The translations under genes and the position numbers were made by a program. The notes under the pieces are model-generated. The model saw nothing but the letters and a program-made list of their open reading frames with translations. It was not told the DNA's origin and made no database searches. A DNA stretch of 64,000 nt. It comes from Nematostella vectensis. Its lineage: Eukaryota; Cnidaria; Anthozoa; Actiniaria; Edwardsiidae. Below, piece by piece: positions 20,383 to 31,570 of this stretch (its first letter is position 1; each line of letters starts with the position of its first letter). Where the stretch lies: contig NC_064043.1 of NCBI RefSeq assembly GCF_932526225.1, forward strand, positions 310,001 through 374,000. The letters are read 5' to 3'.

Positions 20383-20680
20383 AACTGCACGGGTAATAGA
20401 CTGTGCTAGCGTCCCGTCTTGGCCCGACTGGTGCCAATGTGTGTATGCTAGTGTGCTTCTAAAGTTCACATTTATGTATACATACTCGCAAGGATAGTTT
20501 GGCTATCCGACGGAGTTTTAGACTAGCAAAGGTCGCATGCGTGATCCGCACAATTGGCATCACGCTAGCCCGGTCGCAGCTCTAGATCCCACATGGATCT
20601 GAGCTGTGGTTTAAAGCACTTCGTTCGAGTCGAAGTCGCCCTGCAGTTTATTTTGCCGATGAAGTTTAACTGAGGCAAAC

Positions 20681-20737
20681 CGGCTATGCCATGCTGACGA
20701 GTCCTAATAAGGACGAAACAGCTGTCCATGGTTGCCG
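20681..20737 (+). ncRNA. Hammerhead ribozyme (right arm copy 7)
   Basis: Core intact; predicted cut after C20726. Confidence 0.93.
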
Positions 20738-21035
20738 AACTGCACGGGTAATAGACTGTGCTAGCGTCCCGTCTTGGCCCGACTGGTGCCAATGTGTGTA
20801 TGCTAGTGTGCTTCTAAAGTTCACATTTATGTATACATACTCGCAAGGATAGTTTGGCTATCCGACGGAGTTTTAGACTAGCAAAGGTCGCATGCGTGAT
20901 CCGCACAATTGGCATCACGCTAGCCCGGTCGCAGCTCTAGATCCCACATGGATCTGAGCTGTGGTTTAAAGCACTTCGTTCGAGTCGAAGTCGCCCTGCA
21001 GTTTATTTTGCCGATGAAGTTTAACTGAGGCAAAC

Positions 21036-21092
21036 CGGCTATGCCATGCTGACGAGTCCTAATAAGGACGAAACAGCTGTCCATGGTTGCCG
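21036..21092 (+). ncRNA. Hammerhead ribozyme (right arm copy 8)
   Basis: Core intact; predicted cut after C21081. Confidence 0.93.
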
Positions 21093-21390
21093 AACTGCAC
21101 GGGTAATAGACTGTGCTAGCGTCCCGTCTTGGCCCGACTGGTGCCAATGTGTGTATGCTAGTGTGCTTCTAAAGTTCACATTTATGTATACATACTCGCA
21201 AGGATAGTTTGGCTATCCGACGGAGTTTTAGACTAGCAAAGGTCGCATGCGTGATCCGCACAATTGGCATCACGCTAGCCCGGTCGCAGCTCTAGATCCC
21301 ACATGGATCTGAGCTGTGGTTTAAAGCACTTCGTTCGAGTCGAAGTCGCCCTGCAGTTTATTTTGCCGATGAAGTTTAACTGAGGCAAAC

Positions 21391-21447
21391 CGGCTATGCC
21401 ATGCTGACGAGTCCTAATAAGGACGAAACAGCTGTCCATGGTTGCCG
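21391..21447 (+). ncRNA. Hammerhead ribozyme (right arm copy 9)
   Basis: Core intact; predicted cut after C21436. The monomer that follows has T to A at 21581 outside the ribozyme. Confidence 0.93.
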
Positions 21448-21745
21448 AACTGCACGGGTAATAGACTGTGCTAGCGTCCCGTCTTGGCCCGACTGGTGCC
21501 AATGTGTGTATGCTAGTGTGCTTCTAAAGTTCACATTTATGTATACATACTCGCAAGGATAGTTTGGCTATCCGACGGAGATTTAGACTAGCAAAGGTCG
21601 CATGCGTGATCCGCACAATTGGCATCACGCTAGCCCGGTCGCAGCTCTAGATCCCACATGGATCTGAGCTGTGGTTTAAAGCACTTCGTTCGAGTCGAAG
21701 TCGCCCTGCAGTTTATTTTGCCGATGAAGTTTAACTGAGGCAAAC

Positions 21746-21802
21746 CGGCTATGCCATGCTGACGAGTCCTAATAAGGACGAAACAGCTGTCCATGGTTGC
21801 CG
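21746..21802 (+). ncRNA. Hammerhead ribozyme (right arm copy 10)
   Basis: Core intact; predicted cut after C21791. Confidence 0.93.
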
Positions 21803-22100
21803 AACTGCACGGGTAATAGACTGTGCTAGCGTCCCGTCTTGGCCCGACTGGTGCCAATGTGTGTATGCTAGTGTGCTTCTAAAGTTCACATTTATGTATA
21901 CATACTCGCAAGGATAGTTTGGCTATCCGACGGAGTTTTAGACTAGCAAAGGTCGCATGCGTGATCCGCACAATTGGCATCACGCTAGCCCGGTCGCAGC
22001 TCTAGATCCCACATGGATCTAAGCTGTGGTTTAAAGCACTTCGTTCGAGTCGAAGTCGCCCTGCAGTTTATTTTGCCGATGAAGTTTAACTGAGGCAAAC

Positions 22101-22157
22101 CGGCTATGCCATGCTGACGAGTCCTAATAAGGACGAAACAGCTGTCCATGGTTGCCG
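22101..22157 (+). ncRNA. Hammerhead ribozyme (right arm copy 11)
   Basis: Core intact; predicted cut after C22146. It lies in the outermost monomer, whose hairpin has the left-arm A variant. Confidence 0.93.
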
Positions 22158-22237
22158 AACTGCACGGGTAATAGACTGTGCTAGCGTCCCGTCTTGGCCC
22201 GACTGGTGCCAATGTGTGTATGCTAGTGTGCTTCTAA

Positions 22238-22405
22238 AGTTCTTTTTTAATATTATTATTTACTTGTATAATTTAGATGAGCAATACATATTTCTTTATG
22301 GCTTTGTAGAGCTCATCTCGTTCCTCATAAATAACAAACAAAATGAAGTTTGTTCTTATTTGGTGCAAAGGAATGTACATTAGTTTTCTAATCAGATAAT
22401 TGTTT
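22238..22405 (-). repeat. Inverted copy of the left flank of the array
   Basis: 168 bp, an exact reverse complement by eye of satellite sequence 16648-16815, including the local TGTACATT variant. It directly follows the last right-arm monomer, so the palindrome extends beyond the retrozyme into target DNA. That requires copying or joining after at least one end had been attached to the chromosome. Confidence 0.94.
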
Positions 22406-22440
22406 GTATGTGTGTGTGCTAGTGTGCTTCTAAAGTTCAC
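22406..22440 (+). mobile_element. Short retrozyme fragment at right boundary
   Basis: About 35 bp in right-arm orientation matching the monomer around GCTAGTGTGCTTCTAAAG, with one or two changes (TGTGTGTGCTAG for TGTGTATGCTAG). It ends at the right target-site duplication. Left and right outer ends stop at nearly the same monomer position in opposite orientation, about 98 nt after the ribozyme cut. Confidence 0.85.
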
Positions 22441-22454
22441 ATTAAAAAAGAACT
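22441..22454. repeat. Target-site duplication, right copy (retrozyme array)
   Basis: ATTAAAAAAGAACT identical to 16802-16815 and followed by ACTGTAAG as in uninterrupted units. Confidence 0.85.
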
Positions 22455-22779
22455 ACTGTAAGTATCTAGAGTGGTTTTCATTAACCCGTGAAACAAAGTG
22501 TGATAGTTAAACGGTAATAGTTAGTAAAACACAAAAAAGTACAATAGAATCAGATCACCACAAAGTGTAATACGCTAAAGCGTAGTTCACGGGTTAATGA
22601 AGGTTTTGACATTTCAACCTTACATCCACATGAAAGTAATGCCTAATATAGAGTACCCTACAGTGAGTGTTTTGCAGTCAAGTTGTTTTCTGTTAGTAGG
22701 TAAAAAAATATTCTAAATAATAGTAATCATAGCTATGGTCACCACTTACACATATAGAACTTGTAATGAAAAGAAAGAA

Positions 22780-22782
<3 letters not shown>

Positions 22783-22820
<38 letters not shown>
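22783..22820. repeat. (TA)n microsatellite in unit 7
   Basis: 38 bp of alternating A and T in the right part of the retrozyme-bearing unit; the empty-site paralogue, unit 12, has a shorter tract. Confidence 0.95.
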
Positions 22821-22823
<3 letters not shown>

Positions 22824-23575
22824 GTCAAACAACAGAATTGCATGATAAACTTGAATATATTGTATAAAGGACTGCAAAAAAACATCTTTTGTACTAGTTG
22901 CTTGAATTGACCCTTGGCTATTTTTAGCTGAATTCCCCTCCCAATCTAAAAAAGAAAATAATAATAATAATAGAACAAAACTAAAAAGAAAACAAACAAA
23001 ACAGAGACCCCCACCAACAATTTTGATTTTTTTTACTTTCCTTTAAAAGGAGAGTGTCATGGTTAAGAGATTTGCAATAGCTCTAGAGCCATGACACAAT
23101 GAACTTCAGTGAAATTCTAATACTGACTTATGAGCTTTTGGTACATGTGGGAGACTTTAAACAAAACAAAAAAAATGACCACAAACTGTCAATTAACATA
23201 GTTTTCAATATAATATTGCATATTATTTAATAAGGTATTGACAGCTTTTAAAAAGTTCAACTGTTTGTAGACACTTAAAAGCCTACAATAAACACTGACT
23301 CCAGACATGCGCAGTACTATGCTGCTGCCCCTTTAAAGTAAAATACAGCTTTACTTAGTCAGCGTAGACAATATTGCGGATTTTGTCAATATTCTAATAT
23401 GAAGATGTCAATATTCTCCCCCCTTACGTCTTTATTTCTATTTATTTTATGCTTTTCACATGATACCAAAACAGCGTCTTTTTTCTTCGCTAATTTGATG
23501 TCATGTACACAATAAAAGAGATGCGCCCGTGCGCATGGCGAGTCCCCAAGGGACCCAAAACGCCCAAATAGACCT

Positions 23576-25572
23576 CTATTTTTGTCTTCCACAATCTCGG
23601 CGAGCTGTGCGTGGCGTAACCGTATTACAGGCCTGGGATCCTGGTTATTGTCCTCCCCATTAATGCGCGGGTTGGGATAACCTTGCAAGAGTGTTGTACA
23701 GCATATTCGCTCGGAAATATCGGTGCTTGGGGCCTTCGGGTTCTTTACAGCCTTCCGTAAAAGCCTTGTGCTGCCATACCGATTGGGTAATCCGTATGTA
23801 TGGTTTCCGTTTTGTTCTTCAGACCGGGTTCGATCCCAGGCCAATGGGCTTTTTTTTTAGTTCGTTTTTTTTTTCTTTGTGCTGGACCCCCTTAATCCTG
23901 ATAGGTTTTGCACAAAAATAATAAAAAAAGTGAGTTTGCAAAATAAGCTTGCTAGATTTATTGATTATATGTATTCAATTTGTTCCTAGGAAGTTAACAA
24001 AAAACACACAGCAAAGAGTTTGAGGAAGTAAACAAGTATGTGAACTTTAATGTTCTATTTGAAGGGGTGCATTTTGTAAAGGGAAGCATACATAGAATGC
24101 TTAACTGGTGGAGAGGGGAGAGGTAACAGTTTATTGCGCATAATGTCAACAATAGCAGGGGGAAGGGAGGGGCACTCTCTTCATACAATATTGCAGTTGT
24201 TACCTATTATTAAATAAGTTTGTAAGATATATTTGTTTATTAAGCAAGGTCTATTTCTGAGACAAGCAAACTCAAGTAAGAGCTGTTGAAATAACAGGTG
24301 AGTGTTAAAAAAAACAATTATCTGATTAGAAAACTAATGTAGATTCCTTTGCACCAAATAAGAACAAACTTCATTTTGTTTGTTATTTATGAGGAACGAG
24401 ATGAGCTCTACAAGGCCAAGAAGAAATATGTATTGCTCATCTAAATTATACAAGCAAATAATAATATTTAAAAAGAATTACTGTAAGTAATTAGAGTGGT
24501 TTTCATTAACCCGTGAAACAAAGTGTGATAGTTAAACGGTAATAGTTAGTAAAACACAAAAAAGAACAATAGAATCAGATCACAACAAATTGTAATACGC
24601 TAAAGCGTAGTTCACGGGTTAATGAAGGTTTTGACATTTCAACCTTACATCCACATAAAAGTAATGCCTAATATCGAGTGCCCTACAGTAAGTGTTTTGC
24701 AGTCAAGTTGTTTTCTGTTATTAGGTAAAAAATTATTCTAAATAATAGTAATCATAGCTATGGTCACCACTTACACATATAGCACTTGTAATGAAAAGAA
24801 AGAAAAAATATATATATGCAGTCAAACAACAGAATTGCATGATAACCTTGAATATATTGAATAAAGGACTGCAAAAAACATCTTTTGTACTAGTTGCTTG
24901 AATTGACCCTTGGCTATTTTTAGCTGAATTCCCCTCCCCCTCTAAAAAAGAAAATAATAATAATAATAGAACAAAACTAAAAAGAAAACAAACACAGCAG
25001 AGACCCCCACCAACAATTTTGATTTTTTTTTACTTTCCTTTAAAGGGGGAGTGTCATGTTTAAGAGATTTGCAATAGCTCTAGAGCCCTGACACAATGAA
25101 CTTCAGTGAAATTCTAATACTGACTTATGAGCTTTTGGTACATATGGGAGACTTTAAACAAAACAAAAAAAATGACCACAAACTGTCCATTAACATAGTT
25201 TTCAATATAATATTGCATATTATTTAATAAGGTATTGACAGCTTTTAAAAAGTTCAACTGTTTGTAGACACTTAAAAGCCTACAATAAACACTGACTCCA
25301 GACATGCGCAGTAATATGCTGCTGCCCCTTTAAAGTAAAATACAGCTTTACTTAGTCAGCGTAGACAATATTGCGGATTTTGTCAATATTCTAATATAAA
25401 GATGTCAATATTCTCCCCCCTTACGTCTTTATTTCTATTTATTTTATGCTTTTCACATGATACCAAAACAGCGTCTTTTTTCTTCGCTAATTTGATGTTA
25501 TGTACACAATAAAAGAGATGCGCCCGTGCGCATGGCGAGTCCCCAAGGGACCCAAGACGCCCAAATAGACCT
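23576..25572 (+). repeat. Macrosatellite unit 8
   Basis: 1,997 bp. Starts with five rather than six T and GTCTTCC instead of GTCATCC. It shares these and AAGGCCAAGAAGAAATA (about 24412) with unit 13, 10,003 bp away. Confidence 0.93.
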
Positions 25573-27580
25573 CTATTTTTTGTCATCCACAATCTCGGCG
25601 AGCTGTGCGTGGCGTAACCGTATTACAGGCCTGGGATCCTGGTTATTGTCCTCCCCATTAATGCGCCGGTTGGGATAACCTTGCAAGAGTGTTGTACAGC
25701 ATATTCGCTCGGAAATATCGGTGCTTGGGGCCTTCGGGTTCTTTACAGCCTTCCGTAAAAGCCTTGTGCTGCCATACCGATTGGGTAATCCGTATGTATG
25801 GTTTCCGTTTTGTTCTTCAGACCGGGTTCGATCCCAGGCCAATGGGCTTTTTCTGTAGTTCGTTTTTTTTTTCTTTGTGCTGGACCCCCTTAATCCTGAT
25901 AGGTTTTGCGCAAAAATAATAAAAAAAAAGTGAGTTTGCAAAATACGCTTGCTAGATTTATTGATTATATGTATTCAATTTGTTCCTAGGAAGTTAACAA
26001 AAAACACAAAGCAAAGAGTTTGAGGAAGTAAACAAGTATGTGAACTTTACTGTTCTATTTGAAGGGGCGCATTTTGTACAGGGAAACATACATAGAATGC
26101 TTAACTGGTGGAGAGGGGAGAGGTAACAGTTTATTGAGCATAATGTCAACAATAGCAGGGGGAAGGGAGGGGCACTCTCTTCATACAATATTGCAGTTGT
26201 TACCTATTATTAAATAAGTTTGTAACATGTCTTTGATTATTAAGCAAGGTCTATTTCTGAGACAAGCAAACTCAAGTAAGGCTGTTGAAATAACAGGCGA
26301 GTGTTAAAAGAAAAACAATTATCTGATTAGAAAACTACTGTAGATTCCTTTGCACCAAAATAAGAACAAACTTCATTTTGTTTGTTATTTATGAGGAACG
26401 AGATGAGCTCTACAAAGCCATAAAGAAATATGTATTGCTCATCTAAATTATACAAGTAAATAATAATATTAAAAAAGAACTACTGTAAGTATCTAGAGTG
26501 GTTTTCATTAACCCGTGAAACAAAGTGTGATAGTTAAACGGTAATAGTTAGTAAAACACAAAAAAGTACAATAGAATCAGATCACCACAAAGTGTAATAC
26601 GCTAAAGCGTAGTTCACGGGTTAATGAAGGTTTTGACATTTCAACCTTACATCCACATGAAAGTAATGCCTAATATCGAGTGCCCTACAGTAAGTGTTTT
26701 GCAGTCAAGTTGTTTTCTGTTAGTAGGTAAAAAAATATTCTAAATAATAGTAATCATAGCTATGGTCACCACTTACACATATAGAACTTGCAATGAAAAG
26801 AAAGAAAAAAAATATATATATATGCAGTCAAACAACAGAATTGCATGATATTCTTGAATATATTGAATAAAGGACTGCAAAAAAACATCTTTTGTACTAG
26901 TTGCTTGAATTGACCCTTGGCTATTTTTAGCTGAATTCCCCTCCCCCTCTAAAAAAGAAAATAATAATAATAATAGAACAAAACTAAAAAGAAAACAAAC
27001 ACAACAGAGACCCCCACCAACAATTTTGATTTTTTTTTTACTTTCCTTTGAAAGGGGAGTATCATGTTTAAGAGATTTGCAATAGCTCTAGAGCCTTGAC
27101 ACAATAAACTTCAGTGAAATTCTAATACTGACTTATGAGCTTTTGGTACATGTGGGAGACTTTAAACAAAACAAAAAATATGACCACAAACTGTCAATTA
27201 ACATAGTTTTCAATATAATATTGCATATTATTTAATAAGGTATTCACAGCTTTTAAAAAGTTCAACTGTTTGTAGACACTTTAAAGCCTACAAGAATCAC
27301 TGACTCCAGACATGCGCAGTACTATGTTGCTGGCCCTTTAAAGTAAAATACAGCTTTACTTAGTCAGCGTAGACAAAATTGCGGATTTTGTCAATATTCT
27401 AATATGAAGATGTCAATATTCTCCCCCCTTACGTCTTTATTTCTATTTATTTTATGATTTTCACATGATACCAAAACAGCGTCTTTTTTCTTCGCTAATT
27501 TGATGTCATGTACACAATAAAAGAGATGCGCCCGTGCGCATGGCGAGTCGCCAAGTGACCCAAGACGCCCAAATAGACCT
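25573..27580 (+). repeat. Macrosatellite unit 9 (mosaic)
   Basis: 2,008 bp. The first ~640 bp match unit 6, including CTTTTTCTGTAG near 25845. From about 26221 (TAACATGTCTTTGATT) it resembles type B copies, and its last part again shares the GTCGCCAAGTGAC hairpin with unit 6. Exchange breakpoints therefore lie inside the unit. Confidence 0.92.
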
Positions 27581-29578
27581 CTATTTTTTGTCATCCACAA
27601 TCTCGGCGAGCTGTGCGTGGCGTAACCGTATTACAGGCCTGGGATCCTGGTTATTGTCCTCCCCATTAATGCGCGGGTTGGGATAACCTTGCAAGAGTGT
27701 TGTACAGCATATTCGCTCGGAAATATCGGTGCTTGGGGCCTTCGGGTTCTTTACAGCCTTCCGTCAAAGCCTTGTGCTGCCATACCGATTGGGTAATTCG
27801 TATGTATGGTTTCCGTTTTGTTCTTCAGACCGGGTTCAATCCCAGGCCAATGGGCTTTTTTTTTTAGTTCGTTTTTTTTTCTTTGTGCTGGACCCCCTTA
27901 ATCCTGATAGGTTTTGCGCAAAAATAATAAAAAAGTGAGTTTGCAAAATAAGCTTGCTAGATTTATTGATTATATGTATTCAATTTGTTCCTAGGAAGTT
28001 AACAAAAAACACACAGCAAAGAGTTTGAGGAAGTAAACAAGTATGTGAACTTTAATGTTCTATTTAAAGGGGTGCATTTTGTAAAGGGAAGCATACATAG
28101 AATGCTTAACTGGTGGAGAGGGGAGAGGTAACAGTTTATTGAGCATAATGTCAACAATAGCAGGGGGAAGGGAGGGGCACTCTCTTCATACAATATTGCA
28201 GTTGTTTCCTATTATTAAATAAGTTTGTAAGATATATTTGTTTATTAAGCAAGGTCTATTTCTGAGACAAGCAAACTCAAGTAAGAACTGTTGAAATAAC
28301 AGGTGAGTGTTAAAAAAAAACAATTATCTGATTAGAAAACTAATGTACATTCCTTTGCACCAAATAAGAACAAACTTCATTTTGTTTGTTATTTATGAGG
28401 AACGAGATGAGCTCTACAAGGCCAAGAAGAAATATGTATTGCTCATCTAAATTATACAAGCAAATAATAATATTTAAAAAGAATTACTGTAAGTAATTAG
28501 AGTGGTTTTCATTAACCCGTGAAACAAAGTGTGATAGTTAAACGGTAATAGTTAGTAAAACACAAAAAAGAACAATAGAATCAGATCACAACAAATTGTA
28601 ATACGCTAAAGCGTAGTTCACGGGTTAATGAAGGTTTTGATATTTCAACCTTACATCCACATGAAAGTAATGCCTAATATCGAGTGCCCTACAGTAAGTG
28701 TTTTGCAGTCAAGTTGTTTTCTGTTAGTAGGTAAAAAAATATTCTAAATAATAGTAATCATAGCTATGGTCACCACTTACACATATAGCACTTGTAATGA
28801 AAAGAAAGAAAAAATATATATATGCAGTCAAACAACAGAATTGCATGATAACCTTGAATATATTGAATAAAGGACTGCAAAAAACATCTTTTGTACTAGT
28901 TGCTTGAATTGACCCTTGGCTATTTTTAGCTGAATTCCCCTCCCCCTCTAAAAAAGAAAATAATAATAATAATAGAACAAAACTAAAAAGAAAACAAACA
29001 CATCAGAGACCCCCACCAACAATTTTGATTTTTTTTTACTTTCCTTTAAAGGGGGAGTGTCATGTTTAAGAGATTTGCAATAGCTCTAGAGCCCTGACAC
29101 AATGAACTTCAGTGAAATTCTAATACTGACTTATGAGCTTTTGGTACATATGGGAGACTTTAAACAAAACAAAAAAAATGACCACAAACTGTCCATTAAC
29201 ATAGTTTTCAATATAATATTGCATATTATTTAATAAGGTATTGACAGCTTTTAAAAAGTTCAACTGTTTGTAGACACTTAAAAGCCTACAATAAACACTG
29301 ACTCCAGACATGCGCAGTACTATGCTGCTGCCCCTTTAAAGTAAAATACAGCTTTACTTAGTCAGCGTAGACAATATTGTGGATTTTGTCAATATTCTAA
29401 TATGAAGATGTCAATATTCTCCCCCCTTACGTCTTTATTTCTATTTATTTTATGCTTTTCACATGATACCAGAACAGCGTCTTTTTTCTTCGCTAATTTG
29501 ATGTCATGTACACAAAAAAAGAGATGCGCCCGTGCGCATGGCGAGTCCCCAAGGGACCCAAGACGCCCAAATAGACCT
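27581..29578 (+). repeat. Macrosatellite unit 10
   Basis: 1,998 bp. Begins like unit 7 (GGTTCAATCCC near 27834, CCGTCAAAGCC) and later resembles unit 8 (CAAGCAAATAATAATATTT near 28456). Confidence 0.92.
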
Positions 29579-31570
29579 CTATTTTTTGTCCTCCACAATC
29601 TCGGCGAGCTGTGCGTCGCGTAACCGTATTACAGGCCTGGGATCCTGGTTATTGTCCTCCCCATTAATGCGCGGGTTGGGATAACCTTGCAAGAGTGTTG
29701 TACAGCATATTCGCTCGGAAATATCGGTGCTTGGGGCCTTCGGGTTCTTTACAGCCTTCCGTCAAAGCCTTGTGCTGCCATACCGATTGGGTAATCCGTA
29801 TGTATGGTTTCCGTTTTGTTCTTCAGACCGGGTTCGATCCCAGGCCAATGGGCTTTTTTTTTAGTTCGTTTTTTTTTTCTTTGTGCTGGACCCCCTTAAT
29901 CCTGATAGGTATTGCGCAAAAATAATAAAAAAAGTGAGTTTGCAAAATAAGCTTGCTAGATTTATTGATTATATGTATTCAATTTGTTCCTAGGAAGTTA
30001 ACAAAAAACACAAAGCAAAGAGTTTGAGGAAGTAAACAAGTATGTAAACTTTAATGTTCTATTTGAAGGGGTGCTTTTTGTACATGGAAGCATACATAGA
30101 ATGCTTAACTGATGGAGAGGGAAGAGGTAAAATTTATTTAGCATAATTTCAACAATAGCAGGGGGAAGAGAGGGGCACTCTCTTCATACAATATTGCAGT
30201 TGTTACCTATTATTAAATAAGTTTGTAACATGTCTTTGTTTATTAAGCAAGGTCTATTTCTGAGACAAGCAAACTCAAGTAAGGCTGTTGAAATAACAGG
30301 TGAGTGTTAAAAGAAAAACAATTATCTGATTAGAAAACTACTGTAGATTCCTTTGCACCAAAATAAAAACAATCTTCATTTTGTTTGTTATTAATGAGGA
30401 ACGAGATGAGCTCTACAAAGCCATAAAGAAATATGTATTGCTCATCTGAATTATACAAGTAAATAATAATATTAAAAAAGAACTACTGTAAGTATCTAGA
30501 GTGGTTTTCATTAACCCGTGAAACAAAGTGTGATAGTTAAACGGTAATAGTTAGTAAAACACAAAAAAGTACAATAGAACCAGATCACCACAAAGTGTAA
30601 TACGCTAAAGCGTAGTTCACGGGTTAATGAAGGTTTTGACATTTCAACCTTACATCCACATGAAAGTAATGCCTAATATCGAGTGCCCTACATTAAGTGT
30701 TTTCCAGTCAAGTTGTTTTCTGTTAGTAGGTAAAAAAATATTCTAAATAATAGTAATCATAGCTATGGTCACCACTTACACATATAGAACTTGTTATATA
30801 TATATATATATATGCAGTCAAACAACAGAATTGCATGATAACCTTGAATATATTGAATAAAGGACTGCAAAAAAACATCTTTTGTACTAGTTGCTTGAAT
30901 TTACCCTTGGCTATTTTTATCTGAATTCCCCTCCCCCCTCTAAAAAAGAAAATAATAATAATAATAGAACAAAACTAAAAAGAAAACAAACACAACAGAG
31001 ACCCCCACAAACAATTTTGATTTTTTTTTACTTTCCTTTAAAAGGGGAGTGTCATGGTTAAGAGATTTGCAATAGCTCTAGAGCCTTGACACAATGAACT
31101 TCAGTGAAATTCTAATACTGACTTATGAGCTTTTGGTACATGTGGGAGACTTTAAACAAAACAAAAAATATGACCACAAACTGTCAATTAACATAGTTTT
31201 CAATATAATATTGCATATTATTTAATAAGGTATTCACAGCTTTTAAAAAGTTCAACTGTTTGTAGACACTTTAAAGCCTACAAGAATCACTGACTCCAGA
31301 CATGCGCAGTACTATGTTGCTGCCCCTTTAAAGTAAAATACAGCTTTACTTAGTCAGCGTAGACAAAATTGCGGATTTTGGCAATATTCTAATATGAAGA
31401 TGTCAATATTCTCCCCCCTTACGTCTTTATTTCTATTTATTTTATGATTTTCACATGATACCAAAACAGCGTCTTTTTTCTTCGCTAATTTGATGTCATG
31501 TACACAATAAAAGAGATGCGCCCGTGCGCATGGCGAGTCGCCAAGGGACCCAAGACGCCCAAATAGACCT
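29579..31570 (+). repeat. Macrosatellite unit 11 (type B)
   Basis: 1,992 bp. GTCCTCC start variant and GTCGCGTAACC near 29616. The usual GAAAAGAAAGAAAA before the (TA)n is missing (near 30793). Its end hairpin is the intermediate GTCGCCAAGGGAC form near 31537. Confidence 0.92.

Larger units (their letters stand above)
18472..22237 (+). repeat. Retrozyme array, right arm (11 ribozymes, plus strand)
   Basis: 3,766 bp, exactly 2,130 bp (six 355-bp monomers) longer than the left arm measured between the same landmarks. The inner ten hairpin segments read GGATCTGAGC; the outermost, near 22021, reads GGATCTAAGC like the left arm. Other single changes: ribozyme G12 to A at 19650, and T to A at 21581 in a TTTT run. 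Confidence 0.95.
16816..22440. mobile_element. Hammerhead-ribozyme retrozyme array, palindromic
   Basis: About 5.6 kb made almost wholly of a 355-bp monomer: 4.6 copies with the ribozyme on the minus strand (16816-18451), a 20-bp turn (18452-18471), 10.6 copies with the ribozyme on the plus strand (18472-22237), an inverted copy of the left flank (22238-22405) and a short monomer fragment (22406-22440). Monomers differ at only a handful of positions. Tandem 170-400-bp repeats each bearing a type-I hammerhead with a tiny helix III are known in animals as retrozymes and in Penelope-like element termini. No reverse transcriptase or endonuclease frame is present, so this copy is non-autonomous. 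Assignment rests on the ribozyme motif, not a database match. Confidence 0.9.
22441..23575 (+). repeat. Macrosatellite unit 7, right part
   Basis: Resumes with the duplicated ATTAAAAAAGAACT (22441-22454). It shares AATATAGAGTACCC near 22646 with unit 12 (near 32668) and has a long (TA)n at 22783-22820. With the 5,639-bp insertion and duplication removed, unit 7 is about 2,026 bp. Confidence 0.93.

Noticed and set aside
16841-22212. Repeated 75-codon frames in every retrozyme monomer
   Set aside because: They are antisense to the ribozyme, exist only because monomers are nearly identical, have no recognisable domain, and a 355-nt period does not keep frame.
16816-22240. CRISPR-like array
   Set aside because: Direct 355-bp repeats with no unique spacers and clear ribozymes; the setting is eukaryotic.
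16816-22440. Autonomous Penelope-like element
   Set aside because: No reverse transcriptase or GIY-YIG frame on either strand; only terminal-repeat-type sequence is present.
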